DNA of 35,599 bases from Bacillota bacterium (GTDB taxonomy: Bacteria; Bacillota; Syntrophomonadia; Syntrophomonadales; Syntrophomonadaceae): assembly GCA_023395515.1 (NCBI GenBank), contig JAEWZB010000078.1:1-35599 (forward strand). Reading direction: 5' to 3'. Position numbers and translations under genes: made by a program. The notes beneath the pieces are model-generated. The model was given only the letters and a program-made list of their open reading frames with translations. It had not been told where the DNA came from and did no database searches. The number at the start of each line of letters is the position of its first letter. Within the stretch, counting starts at the first letter, position 1. This document shows positions 6,207 through 13,794 of the stretch, piece after piece.

Positions 6207-6971
6207 CTAAGCCAGAAGCCCTCCGTCAACTACTATGGTGGCTCCGGTGGTGTAAGATGAGGCGTCTGAGGCCAGATAAAGTACGGCTCCGCACATCTCG
6301 TTGGGTTGGGCAGGCCGGTGCAGCGGTATTTGCGGAAGCAGAACGTTTTCCATCAGCTCATCGTTTTGCACCATTACCGAGGTGAACTTGGTATCTGTGA
6401 GTCCGGGAAGCAGGGCGTTTACCCTTACTTTAGCCGGGGCCAGCTCTTTGGCAAAGGATTTGGTTAAGGCGATAACCCCGGCTTTGGTCACCGAGTATAC
6501 TCCCTGCATCATAGCAGGTCTTATGCCATTAACCGAGGCGACGTTGATTATGGAGCCGCCGCCGTTTTTCATCATTAGTCTGGCTCCGTACTGGCACATT
6601 AAAAAGGTGCCTTTCAAGTTCACATCCATGGTTTTATTCCATACGTCTTCTGTGGCATCGATGATTCCGCCAAAATAGACGTTCATGGCGGCATTGTTCA
6701 CTAGTATATCAAGTCTTCCATAGGTTGATTCAATAAACTTAAACAGGTCCTCGATATCAGACGAAACACCGTTGTGGCACGTTTTGGCTACTGCTTTACC
6801 GCCCGCAGCCCGAATGGCTTCCTCAACCTCGGGCAAGCCTTCCATGGTTTTGTTGGTTATGATGACCTCCGCGCCATATTCGGCCAGTGTTTTAGCTATA
6901 CTTTCTCCAATACCGCGGCTGGCGCCGGTCACTACAGCGATTTTTCCTTTTAAACTGAAATCCACTATCAT
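6207..6971 (-). CDS. Short-chain dehydrogenase/reductase (FabG-like), last gene of the ACAD/kinase operon
   Basis: 254 aa classical SDR: TGASRGIG cofactor motif at residues 15-22, NNAA at 92-95, catalytic Ser146 (NVASVNG), Tyr159 and Lys163 (YSVTK). The C-terminus YTTGATIVVDGGLLA is typical of 3-oxoacyl reductases and 3-hydroxyacyl dehydrogenases. GGGGGG six bases before the ATG is the ribosome binding site. Being last in an operon with an APH-type kinase and an ACAD11-like dehydrogenase, it probably oxidises or reduces a hydroxyacyl-CoA in that pathway, as LvaD does in the levulinate operon of Pseudomonas (comparison by context only). The cofactor, NAD(H) or NADP(H), is not certain. Confidence 0.88.
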   Translation of the reverse strand: MIVDFSLKGKIAVVTGASRGIGESIAKTLAEYGAEVIITNKTMEGLPEVEEAIRAAGGKAVAKTCHNGVSSDIEDLFKFIESTYGRLDILVNNAAMNVYFGGIIDATEDVWNKTMDVNLKGTFLMCQYGARLMMKNGGGSIINVASVNGIRPAMMQGVYSVTKAGVIALTKSFAKELAPAKVRVNALLPGLTDTKFTSVMVQNDELMENVLLPQIPLHRPAQPNEMCGAVLYLASDASSYTTGATIVVDGGLLA

Positions 6972-6993
6972 GTGATTCCCCCCTTTATATTAT

Positions 6994-8064
6994 TTAAAGA
7001 TCTGATTTTTCGATGATGTTCAGTGCGGTTTTTTCCAAAGCTTTAATGGGCTGCATGAGCATACCAAACCGTTGGTCTTTGGTTTGCCCGTGGTAGAAGC
7101 GGTAGTATATTTGCTGGGCTATGACTGCCAAACGGAACAATCCGAAAGAGTAGTAAAAATCGAAGTAGTTGCTGGTTATCCCCGTTAGTTCACCGTAGAA
7201 AGCAAATTGTTCTTTTCTAGTTAACATGCCTTCTAAGTGAGTAGGCATCTGGCGGATTAACTGCATATAAGGCGGATCATCCTTTTCTACCCAATACCCC
7301 AGCGAAGAACCTAAATCCATTAATGGATCGCCCAGGGTGGCCATTTCCCAATCAAGAATACCAATTATCTCGGTAGGGTTAAACGGATTAAGTACGGCAT
7401 TATCGAATTTAAAATCGTTGTGAATTATGCCTACAACTCCAGACTCTCCAGGCATTTTATCGTCCAGCCATTGCATTACCTTCTCAAAGTCGGGGGCATC
7501 AGTAGTTCTGGCATCCCTATATCTGCCGCTCCAACCTTGAACTTGGCGCTTAACGTAGCCTTCCGGTTTGCCAAAGTCTGCTAAACCGGCTTGCACATAA
7601 TCCACCGAATGCAACTGGTGCTGTACCTTAATTAAGTTTTCACTTAAGGTTCGGGCTGATGAGGCGTTCATTTCTATTTCCGGGGGAAAATCCTTACGCA
7701 GAATAATGCCTGGTATGCGCTCCATCACGTAAAACGGGCAGCCCATGATCGTTTCATCCTCGGTATAGGCCAGGGGCTGGGGGCAATAGGGAAAAACGGG
7801 CTTTAAGGCGCTGAGTATTTTATATTCGCGCCCCATGTCGTGAGCAGTTTTAGCTTTTTTGCCAAATGGCGGCCTACGCAATACCATCTCCCGCTCTCCA
7901 ACTTTTACGGAATAAGTAAGGTTGGAAAAACCGCTGGGAAACTGCTTTATCTCAATATCATCGTCAAGATTTGGGATATGGTCTTTTAAAAATTCCAGTA
8001 CCTTTTGGGTATCAAGTTCCTCACCGCTCCTTATGGATGTGGCGCGATCAGTCAAATTACTCAT
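6994..8064 (-). CDS. APH-family phosphotransferase (ACAD10/11- or LvaA-like acyl-CoA kinase candidate)
   Basis: 356 aa with a protein-kinase-like APH fold. The N-terminal lobe has FPSGFSNLTYSVKVGEREMVLRRPP, the form typical of the APH domain linked to acyl-CoA dehydrogenases. The catalytic loop is HNDFKFDN (H215, D217) and the metal-binding segment is ILDWEMATLGDP (D238). This subfamily, with the RRPPFG and DWEMATLGDP signatures, is fused to an acyl-CoA dehydrogenase in eukaryotic ACAD10/11 and is encoded next to one in bacteria. In LvaA and ACAD11 the domain phosphorylates the 4-hydroxyl of 4-hydroxyacyl-CoA. An antibiotic-resistance role is unlikely. The gene lies between TetR and SDR genes in a leftward operon. 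Confidence 0.87.
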   Translation of the reverse strand: MSNLTDRATSIRSGEELDTQKVLEFLKDHIPNLDDDIEIKQFPSGFSNLTYSVKVGEREMVLRRPPFGKKAKTAHDMGREYKILSALKPVFPYCPQPLAYTEDETIMGCPFYVMERIPGIILRKDFPPEIEMNASSARTLSENLIKVQHQLHSVDYVQAGLADFGKPEGYVKRQVQGWSGRYRDARTTDAPDFEKVMQWLDDKMPGESGVVGIIHNDFKFDNAVLNPFNPTEIIGILDWEMATLGDPLMDLGSSLGYWVEKDDPPYMQLIRQMPTHLEGMLTRKEQFAFYGELTGITSNYFDFYYSFGLFRLAVIAQQIYYRFYHGQTKDQRFGMLMQPIKALEKTALNIIEKSDL

Positions 8065-8084
8065 ATTCTAAAACCCCCCCTAAA

Positions 8085-8768
8085 TTATTTCAAAAGCAGA
8101 ATAGACTCCGCTACATGGATTACAAAGTCTGCATAATGGTCTACTGACACTTTCCGATTCTTGTACTTCCATCTTTTAAGGTACCAGTCCTGGAGCATGG
8201 CTTTGATTACTGAGGCAGCCAGAACTACGTTTTCATCCTTGAAGACTTTCGCGTCAATGCCTTCATTTATGATATCAACAAATATTTTCTCGGTCTGAAG
8301 TTCGCTTTCTATGGCCCGCTTCTGTTCATCCTTGGGCAAGTTCCTGGCTTCTATGTAGGTGAAGTAAAACCAGGTATTCATGGCCTCGGAGAGGTATATG
8401 TGCGATTTAATAGCCAACCTCAGCTTTTCAGCGGGATCATTGCCGTTGGCAATCTGATCAGTAAGCACCCGGTATGCGATCTGCCGGCCTTGGGTTAGTA
8501 TCAGGACCAGCAGTTCCTCCTTGTTAGTAAAGTAGGAGTATAGCGCACCGCGGCTCAGTCCGGAGGCGGCGGAAAGATCCCTGATGCTCATAGCCTGGAA
8601 GTTCTTTTTACTGCAGATATCCAGGGTTGCGTCAATAATCTTTATCAAATTCTCGATTACTTTCTTTTCCTTCTTAACCTTAATCGAGTCGCGGTTCTGT
8701 TCCAGTATTTGGCCTGAAATTTCTTCTTTAGATATATGAACTATTTTCTTAAATTCGTTGTATATCAT
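8085..8768 (-). CDS. TetR-family transcriptional regulator
   Basis: 227 aa. A TetR N-terminal domain spans about residues 38-90: IIDATLDICSKKNFQAMSIRDLSAASGLSRGALYSYFTNKEELL, with the helix-turn-helix near 61-81. The rest is a ligand-binding helical domain containing YFTYIEARNLPKDE. The first 35 or so residues form an unusually long charged extension, and there is no clear ribosome binding site at the ATG, so the true start may lie downstream or translation may be coupled to the ACAD gene 26 nt upstream. By position it should control its operon and the divergent etfBA, with an acyl-CoA as possible ligand. The palindrome at 10745-10802 is the obvious operator candidate. Confidence 0.88.
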   Translation of the reverse strand: MIYNEFKKIVHISKEEISGQILEQNRDSIKVKKEKKVIENLIKIIDATLDICSKKNFQAMSIRDLSAASGLSRGALYSYFTNKEELLVLILTQGRQIAYRVLTDQIANGNDPAEKLRLAIKSHIYLSEAMNTWFYFTYIEARNLPKDEQKRAIESELQTEKIFVDIINEGIDAKVFKDENVVLAASVIKAMLQDWYLKRWKYKNRKVSVDHYADFVIHVAESILLLK

Positions 8769-8794
8769 TTGCTGTCAATCAATCCTTAATTTTA

Positions 8795-9988
8795 TTAGAC
8801 ATATTCTTTGAGTATGGCTTTAGCAACATTCATTTTGTGTACTTCATCGGCACCATCGTAAATTCTGGCCGCGCGTTCATGCCGGAAAAAGAAGGCTAGG
8901 ATGGTATCATCGGTCATACCCAGGCCGCCATGAACCTGCAGAGCCCGGTCCACAATATTTTGCATTACGTTAGCTACGTAGAACTTAATCAGAGATATAT
9001 CAACCTTGGCAGCTTTTTGTCCCAGGTTGTCAATTCTCCAGGCCGCATGCAGGGTCATGAGCTTGGCAGCCTGCAGTTCTGCTGCCGATTCTGCTATCAT
9101 ACCCTGAATAATCTGTTTAGTAGCCAGGGTCTGACCGTCAGGGTTAATTATCCGTTCGTTGGCCCGTCGGCACATCAACTCAAAGGCCCGGTTACATACC
9201 CCGATCCACCTCATGCAGTGGTGTATACGTCCTGGTCCCAGCCTTTCCTGGGCAATGACAAAGCCGTGTCCTTCCGGTCCTAAAAGGTTGCTTTGGGGAA
9301 CCCGGCACGATTGAAATAAGACTTCGGCGTGACTGAAATAACCGCTGCCTGCGTGTCCCATTACCGGGATATTTCTCACTAAATTGAAGCCGGGGTTATC
9401 GGTGGGAACGATGATCATACTGGCCTGCAGGTAACGTGCAGCTTCCGGATTAGTTACAGCCATGCATATGGTGAACTGAGCACCGTCGGCAGATGAGGTG
9501 TACCATTTCTGACCGTTGATAATGTAATCATCACCGTCTTTTACGGCGGTGGTATCCATCATGACTGGGTTAGAGCCGGGCATCTCCACCTCGGTCATGG
9601 AAAAACAGCTCCGTATTTTACCTTCTACTAATGGCCGCAGGTATTTTTCTTTTTGTTCCTCGGTTCCGAATTTGTGCAGGATTTCCATATTGCCCGCATC
9701 TGGTGCCTGGCAGTTGAATACGTAATGGCCGAGGGGAGTTCTGCCCAAAGCCTCAGACACCAGCCCGTGCTCCACCAGATTAAGCCCCATACCGCCGTAT
9801 TCTTTTTCTTGATTAGGTGCCCATAGTTCCATCTGTTTGACCATTTGGCGTTTTTCTTCAATTACCGGTTCCAACAAGCTGAAATCTTTAGTAAGAAAAT
9901 CATGTTCCAGGGGTATAAGTTCCTTGTCCACAAACTCGTTGATCATTGTGATAATGGTTTCCATCTTGTCTGATACTGCAAAATCCAT
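8795..9988 (-). CDS. Acyl-CoA dehydrogenase family protein, ACAD11-like, with Asp at the catalytic-base position
   Basis: 397 aa; ATG 9988 follows AAGGAGGAG. The full ACAD fold is visible: N-terminal helices, CFSMTEVEMPGSNP as the flavin-contact strand, WYTSSADGAQFTIC, and the C-terminal helical domain with VHGGLGMTDD. At the place where short- and medium-chain enzymes have the base Glu in YEGT, this protein has RIYDGADEVH, with Asp378. The YDG/ADG-x-DEVH form is characteristic of the ACAD10/11 group. The adjoining genes (APH kinase, histidine phosphatase, SDR, ETF) fit that subgroup. It may act on 4-phosphoacyl-CoA (phosphate elimination) or be a true dehydrogenase feeding the divergent ETF; sequence alone does not decide. 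Confidence 0.88.
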   Translation of the reverse strand: MDFAVSDKMETIITMINEFVDKELIPLEHDFLTKDFSLLEPVIEEKRQMVKQMELWAPNQEKEYGGMGLNLVEHGLVSEALGRTPLGHYVFNCQAPDAGNMEILHKFGTEEQKEKYLRPLVEGKIRSCFSMTEVEMPGSNPVMMDTTAVKDGDDYIINGQKWYTSSADGAQFTICMAVTNPEAARYLQASMIIVPTDNPGFNLVRNIPVMGHAGSGYFSHAEVLFQSCRVPQSNLLGPEGHGFVIAQERLGPGRIHHCMRWIGVCNRAFELMCRRANERIINPDGQTLATKQIIQGMIAESAAELQAAKLMTLHAAWRIDNLGQKAAKVDISLIKFYVANVMQNIVDRALQVHGGLGMTDDTILAFFFRHERAARIYDGADEVHKMNVAKAILKEYV

Positions 9989-9998
9989 ATGCTCCTCC

Positions 9999-10709
9999 TT
10001 ATCTGTAGGTTATAAATTTACCTGATTGGTAACTCTCCAGGTGCGGGTAGCTATTAAAAGAATGCAGAATAAGGCCTGAGCTCCCGAACCTGAATTTTGT
10101 AATCGATGTGTTAACTAATCCCCAGCCCATGCGGATAGATTCATAGGGGGACATACCGGTGGCAATATGTACTGCTGTAGAAATCACTCCTCCCGAAGAG
10201 AAGATCAAAATTCTGCTGCCTTTATCGTTTTCAGTTGTTATCTGTTTTATGGCATCCGTGACCCGCTCTTTAAACCTATTCCAGCCCTCAATTCCATCTG
10301 GGCCTGGATCGTCTGTAAGCCACCTGTTGATAGCCCGGTCAAAAAGGAGCTGAAAAGATCTTTTGTCGGTGTATACATTTTCCACATGGGAGTGGAGAGA
10401 AGCGTCCTGCGCAGCCAGAAGGGGAAAGTAATGACGCATTATCTCCTCAAACTGATACTCATTCAGCTCGTTAAGTTTCCTTAAGCCCGGGATTTCAGCA
10501 GCATTGGCTTTCATGTAATCCAGAACCGTCTCGGCTGTGTCTACTTGGCGATTCAGTGTCCCGGAGTAGGCCCGGACAAATGGCAGGTCGGTTTTTAATA
10601 GATATTGAGCTGCCAGAACCGACTGCTCTCTTCCCCGGTCGGAAAGGATATCGTAATCCCCCGTACCGAATGAGGCCTGACCGTGACGTATAAAAATTAA
10701 TTCACTCAT
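9999..10709 (-). CDS. Histidine phosphatase (phosphoglycerate mutase-like) family protein
   Basis: 236 aa, first gene of the leftward operon and 10 nt before the ACAD gene. The N-terminal catalytic motif is present (LIFIRHGQASFG; R8, H9, G10), as is the Arg of SGTLNRQVDTAETVL. The second catalytic His, normally in SHGG, is replaced: the motif reads FSSGGVIS at residues 170-177 (Ser172). Histidine-phosphatase genes are often found with ACAD/APH pairs, so it may act on a phosphorylated intermediate or be a non-canonical member. An enzyme missing the second His may be weak or inactive. A glycolytic mutase role is unlikely. Confidence 0.85.
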   Translation of the reverse strand: MSELIFIRHGQASFGTGDYDILSDRGREQSVLAAQYLLKTDLPFVRAYSGTLNRQVDTAETVLDYMKANAAEIPGLRKLNELNEYQFEEIMRHYFPLLAAQDASLHSHVENVYTDKRSFQLLFDRAINRWLTDDPGPDGIEGWNRFKERVTDAIKQITTENDKGSRILIFSSGGVISTAVHIATGMSPYESIRMGWGLVNTSITKFRFGSSGLILHSFNSYPHLESYQSGKFITYR

Positions 10710-10729
10710 ACAACTTCTCCTCTAAATTC

Positions 10730-10758
10730 AGAGTAATTAAATTTTATAAGAAAGTCAA
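10730..10758 (-). promoter_or_regulatory. Promoter of the leftward ACAD/kinase operon
   Basis: On the minus strand TTGACT (10758-10753), 17-nt spacer, then TACTCT (10735-10730) as a poor -10. The -35 hexamer is part of the left arm of the large palindrome, the mirror image of the etfB promoter. The -35 is convincing; the -10 is uncertain. Confidence 0.5.
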
Positions 10759-10802
10759 GAAAAAAAGGACGGACGTCCGTTTTTTTTCTTGACTTTCTTA
10801 TA
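10745..10802. promoter_or_regulatory. 58-nt near-perfect palindrome between divergent operons (TetR operator candidate)
   Basis: TATAAGAAAGTCAAG + A7 on the left mirrors T7 + CTTGACTTTCTTATA on the right, around the centre ACGGACGTCCGT (10769-10780). The only asymmetry is two extra G on the left, just outside the centre. Both arms contain a -35 box facing outwards. The central 12-bp palindrome has the size and shape of a TetR-family operator, and a TetR gene lies in the leftward operon. It also could form a very stable hairpin, but it lies upstream of both transcripts, so a terminator role is not expected. Confidence 0.75.
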
Positions 10803-10817
10803 GGCCGGAAATATGAT
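10789..10817 (+). promoter_or_regulatory. Promoter of etfBA
   Basis: TTGACT (10789-10794), 17-nt spacer, TATGAT (10812-10817). Both boxes are one mismatch from consensus. The -35 lies in the right arm of the palindrome, so a repressor bound there would block it. Confidence 0.7.
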
Positions 10818-10946
10818 GAATATATTAAATCATATGCAGGAATTTTACAGAAAATCGCAGGGACGAATAGATTCTTATTATAAATATTTGTCCTGCTGCA
10901 TTATTATCTGAACATAAATACAGGATAAAAGTTGAGGGTAATATTT

Positions 10947-11723
10947 ATGAACATACTCGTCTGTATAAAACAGGTACCGGACCAGGAGTCAAGGCTCCTG
11001 GTCAATCAGGAAAAGACCTGGGCTACCTACGGTGAGAACACCTCTTATTGGATTAACCGTTACGATGAACATGCCGTTGAGGAAGCACTGCAGATAAAGG
11101 CAATGATTCCGGGAACGGTTATAGACATCGTGTCAATTGGGCCCGAGCGGGTAAAAGCAGCGATAAAACGCTGCATAGAGATGGGAGCCGACCAGGGATT
11201 TCACCTGGTCGATGACCACGAGGATTATGTAAGCCCTTCGCTTAAATCCCACCTTATCGCCGAATTCTGTCGTAACCGTAAATACGATTTGATTCTCACC
11301 GGAGTAATGTCAGAAGACATGATGTCCGGCCAGACCGGTCCAATGCTAGCCGCCAGGCTGGGAATACCATCCGCTACATCCGTGATGAAGCTGGAAGTTA
11401 ATGCTGTCCGGGGATGTATTCAGGTGGAAAGAGAGCTTGATTCAGGACACCGATGTAATATGGAACTGGCTCTGCCGGCTTTGGTTGCGGTGCAGTCAGG
11501 AATTAACCGGCCCCGGTATCCTTCGTTTTCCAATGTTATGCGGGCCAAGAAGGTTGAAATTATGGAGATAAAGAGTACTGTGGGCCTGCCTGTTACTAAA
11601 TGCGAAACAGTGCAAAAGATTTTGGACACCGGAGCAGACCGTGCCGGTCTAAAGCTGGCAGGAACTACGGCGGAAAAGGCTCTGGAACTTTGGCAGATAC
11701 TTCATGAAAAATCACTGATATAA
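10947..11723 (+). CDS. etfB: Electron transfer flavoprotein beta subunit
   Basis: 258 aa from ATG 10947 (GAGGG upstream at 10934-10938); five extra in-frame codons before it are not part of the family. MNILVCIKQVPD is the classic EtfB start. The nucleotide-binding segment LILTGVMSEDMMSGQTGPMLAARLG is intact, and the C-terminal arm that wraps EtfA is present. It forms the ETF heterodimer with the next gene, accepting electrons from acyl-CoA dehydrogenases. It is transcribed divergently from an operon with an ACAD, so the two are probably co-regulated partners. Whether this ETF bifurcates electrons cannot be read with confidence from the sequence. Confidence 0.93.
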   Translation: MNILVCIKQVPDQESRLLVNQEKTWATYGENTSYWINRYDEHAVEEALQIKAMIPGTVIDIVSIGPERVKAAIKRCIEMGADQGFHLVDDHEDYVSPSLKSHLIAEFCRNRKYDLILTGVMSEDMMSGQTGPMLAARLGIPSATSVMKLEVNAVRGCIQVERELDSGHRCNMELALPALVAVQSGINRPRYPSFSNVMRAKKVEIMEIKSTVGLPVTKCETVQKILDTGADRAGLKLAGTTAEKALELWQILHEKSLI

Positions 11724-11734
11724 AGGAGAAGGTT

Positions 11735-12697
11735 ATGAGCCATTCGATCATGATAATGTGCGAACAAAGCAACGGTCGGATACTTCCGGTTACCCATGAA
11801 CTATTTTCATGTGCAGCCTTGATTGCCGACCATTGCCATTCTACAATAACTGCAGTTTTACCCGGTCTTATCAGCGATACATATTCGTGGCCCGGGGCAG
11901 AACTGCTGATAATAAACAGTCCCGGTCTGGCCCAATATACCTGCGAGGGCTGGGAAAAAGCCGCCTTATTAGCAGCCCAAGAGATAAGGCCGGACATTAT
12001 TATTATCGCTCATACCTCCACCGGATACGATTATGCTCCCCGGGTTGCAGCACTGCTGGATGGCTGCTGTATAACCTCAGTAGGTGGAATAGAATTTCCT
12101 GGCGAGGGCATAGCCTACCGCCGGAGCAGTTTCCATGGAAAATCTGATTTGCTGTATGAAGGAGGAAAATCGCCCTTAATCATCACGGTGCTCCCGGGTG
12201 CTTTCCCGGTATATAATCAACCGGCCGGAACCGGGATGACCAGATTTATTGAGGCAGATATTAATCTGGAACATACCGCCAATGTACAATTCAGTATTCC
12301 AGAGCAGTCCAACACGGAGCTTGAACACGCGGCAGTGATCATATCGGCCGGCAGAGGTATAGGCAAAGCCGAGAACCTTCAGATGATACGTTCCCTGGCC
12401 TCCTGTTTTAATCGGTCCGCAATCGCCGGGTCCAGAGCCGCATGTGATAATGGGTGGATTGAGTATAATGCCCAGGTGGGGGTAACCGGCAAAAAGGTGG
12501 CCCCGCTGCTTTACGTGGCTTGCGGTATATCCGGTTCGGCCCAGCATGTCGCCGGTATGAAGGACTCCAAAACCGTGGTATCAATTAACCGGGACCCTGA
12601 AGCCGCCATATTTCGGCATTCAGATATCTGTATAGTGGAAGAACTGGAAAGGTTCATCCCGGAATTTATCCGCGCAGCGGAAAAATTCCGGTTATGA
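11735..12697 (+). CDS. etfA: Electron transfer flavoprotein alpha subunit
   Basis: 320 aa, 11 nt after etfB with AAGGAGAAGG before the ATG. The N-terminal domain is divergent. The C-terminal FAD domain is clear: VIISAGRGIGKAENL, then AGSRAACDNGW, then QVGVTGKKVAPLLYVACGIS, then GMKDSKTVVSINRDPEAAIF. These contact the FAD that shuttles electrons from acyl-CoA dehydrogenase to a membrane or NAD acceptor. The length is normal. No ETF:quinone reductase or FeS oxidoreductase is encoded next to it, so the onward electron route is not shown in this window. It is the last gene of the rightward pair. Confidence 0.93.
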   Translation: MSHSIMIMCEQSNGRILPVTHELFSCAALIADHCHSTITAVLPGLISDTYSWPGAELLIINSPGLAQYTCEGWEKAALLAAQEIRPDIIIIAHTSTGYDYAPRVAALLDGCCITSVGGIEFPGEGIAYRRSSFHGKSDLLYEGGKSPLIITVLPGAFPVYNQPAGTGMTRFIEADINLEHTANVQFSIPEQSNTELEHAAVIISAGRGIGKAENLQMIRSLASCFNRSAIAGSRAACDNGWIEYNAQVGVTGKKVAPLLYVACGISGSAQHVAGMKDSKTVVSINRDPEAAIFRHSDICIVEELERFIPEFIRAAEKFRL

Positions 12698-12721
12698 TAT
12701 TGCTTAAATCTGGCCCATAAT

Positions 12722-12746
12722 AACTACTGGGAAGTGTGCAGTAGTT
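12722..12746. terminator. Possible hairpin terminator between convergent etfA and aldo/keto reductase
   Basis: AACTACTG (12722-12729), 9-nt loop, CAGTAGTT (12739-12746). An 8-bp stem with only a weak T-tract on either side; it overlaps the last base of the reductase stop. A weak call. Confidence 0.4.
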
Positions 12747-13585
12747 TAGAAATTTACCTGGTCCGGGTCAGGCCCTATACGTTTGTTTTCATTCAAGCCG
12801 TCTATGGCCTCCATATTTGCGGAGCTGAGTTCAAAGTCAAAAATCTGTGAATTTTCGATGATGCGCTCTTTATGTACTGATTTAGGTATAGTCACGATTT
12901 CGTTTTGTATATCCCAACGCAAAACGATTTGAGCCGGAGTTTTCCCATATTTGGCCGCCAAATTAAGCAGCAGGGGATTATCCAGATTACCTCTGATCAG
13001 CGGGCTCCATGCTTCTAACTGAATGTTTTGCTGGCGGCAGAACTGCAGCAGTTCTTTCTGGGTAAGCAAGGGATGACATTCCACCTGATTGACTGCCGGG
13101 ACTACTCCGGTGTCTTCTATTATCTGTTTAAGATGTGCGATTTGGTGATTGCTGACCCCAATGGCTTTGACGGCTCCTTCTTTATAGAGATGAATCAAGG
13201 CCTTCCATGATTCCCGGTACTTGTCTGGAACGGCCCAATGAACCAAATATAAATCAATATATTCCACGCCTAATTTTTGGCGGCTTTCTTCAAAGGCCTT
13301 AAGGGTAGATTCGTAACCTTGGTCACTATTCCATAGCTTAGTAGTGATAAAAAGCTCTTCGCGGGGGATTCCACATTCCCGAACTGCCTGACCTACTCCC
13401 TTTTCATTATTATAAAAAGCAGCAGTATCAATACTCCGGTAACCGGCAGCTATAGCATCTTTTACTGCATTGATTACTTCTTGGCCTTCCTGGGTTTTAA
13501 ATACCCCCAAGCCCAGCCAGGGCATTTTCACACCATTATTTAATATGGGGCCATCAGTTAGAGCTTGAACGTTCATCTCTTGCAT
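12746..13585 (-). CDS. Aldo/keto reductase
   Basis: 279 aa with GGAGG eight bases before the ATG. The AKR catalytic tetrad is complete: Asp53 and Tyr58 in SIDTAAFYNNE, Lys83 in TTKLWNSDQG, His116 in YLVHWAVPD. The C-terminal cofactor site IVTIPKSVHKERIIEN has the Lys and Ser expected for NADPH binding. It resembles bacterial YvgN/YtbE-type reductases that act on methylglyoxal and other aldehydes; the physiological substrate is unknown. It stands alone between convergent etfA and divergent trmK. On the minus strand a TATAAT at 13628-13623 precedes it, but no good -35 is seen at normal spacing. Confidence 0.93.
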   Translation of the reverse strand: MQEMNVQALTDGPILNNGVKMPWLGLGVFKTQEGQEVINAVKDAIAAGYRSIDTAAFYNNEKGVGQAVRECGIPREELFITTKLWNSDQGYESTLKAFEESRQKLGVEYIDLYLVHWAVPDKYRESWKALIHLYKEGAVKAIGVSNHQIAHLKQIIEDTGVVPAVNQVECHPLLTQKELLQFCRQQNIQLEAWSPLIRGNLDNPLLLNLAAKYGKTPAQIVLRWDIQNEIVTIPKSVHKERIIENSQIFDFELSSANMEAIDGLNENKRIGPDPDQVNF

Positions 13586-13794
13586 ATCAATTGCCTCCTT
13601 GTTTAGTAAATCTAAGTTAAATATTATACTAATTAATCAGTATTGCAATATAAGCCTCAGATTACTCACCTTTATGCAAAATTTATTATTTTAGCATTAT
13701 TTAGTTAATGGGTTTGAATATGTTAAGATGTATTATCAGAATTGCCTAGATTATCACGGCGAAGCATACTTAACTATTATAATAGGGGTATTTT

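Noticed and set aside
6054..6260. 68-codon rightward frame
   Set aside because: It starts inside the toxin gene, runs through the terminator hairpin and overlaps the SDR gene; no ribosome binding site.
6994..8064. Aminoglycoside resistance gene
   Set aside because: The APH fold is shared, but the RRPPFG and DWEMATLGDP signatures and the ACAD neighbour mark the acyl-CoA-linked subgroup.
8930..9283. 117-codon frame antisense to the ACAD gene
   Set aside because: Shadow of a well-conserved gene on the other strand; no start signal and no domain.
10745..10802. Intrinsic terminator
   Set aside because: It has a strong stem and T-run but lies upstream of two divergent operons and contains both -35 boxes.
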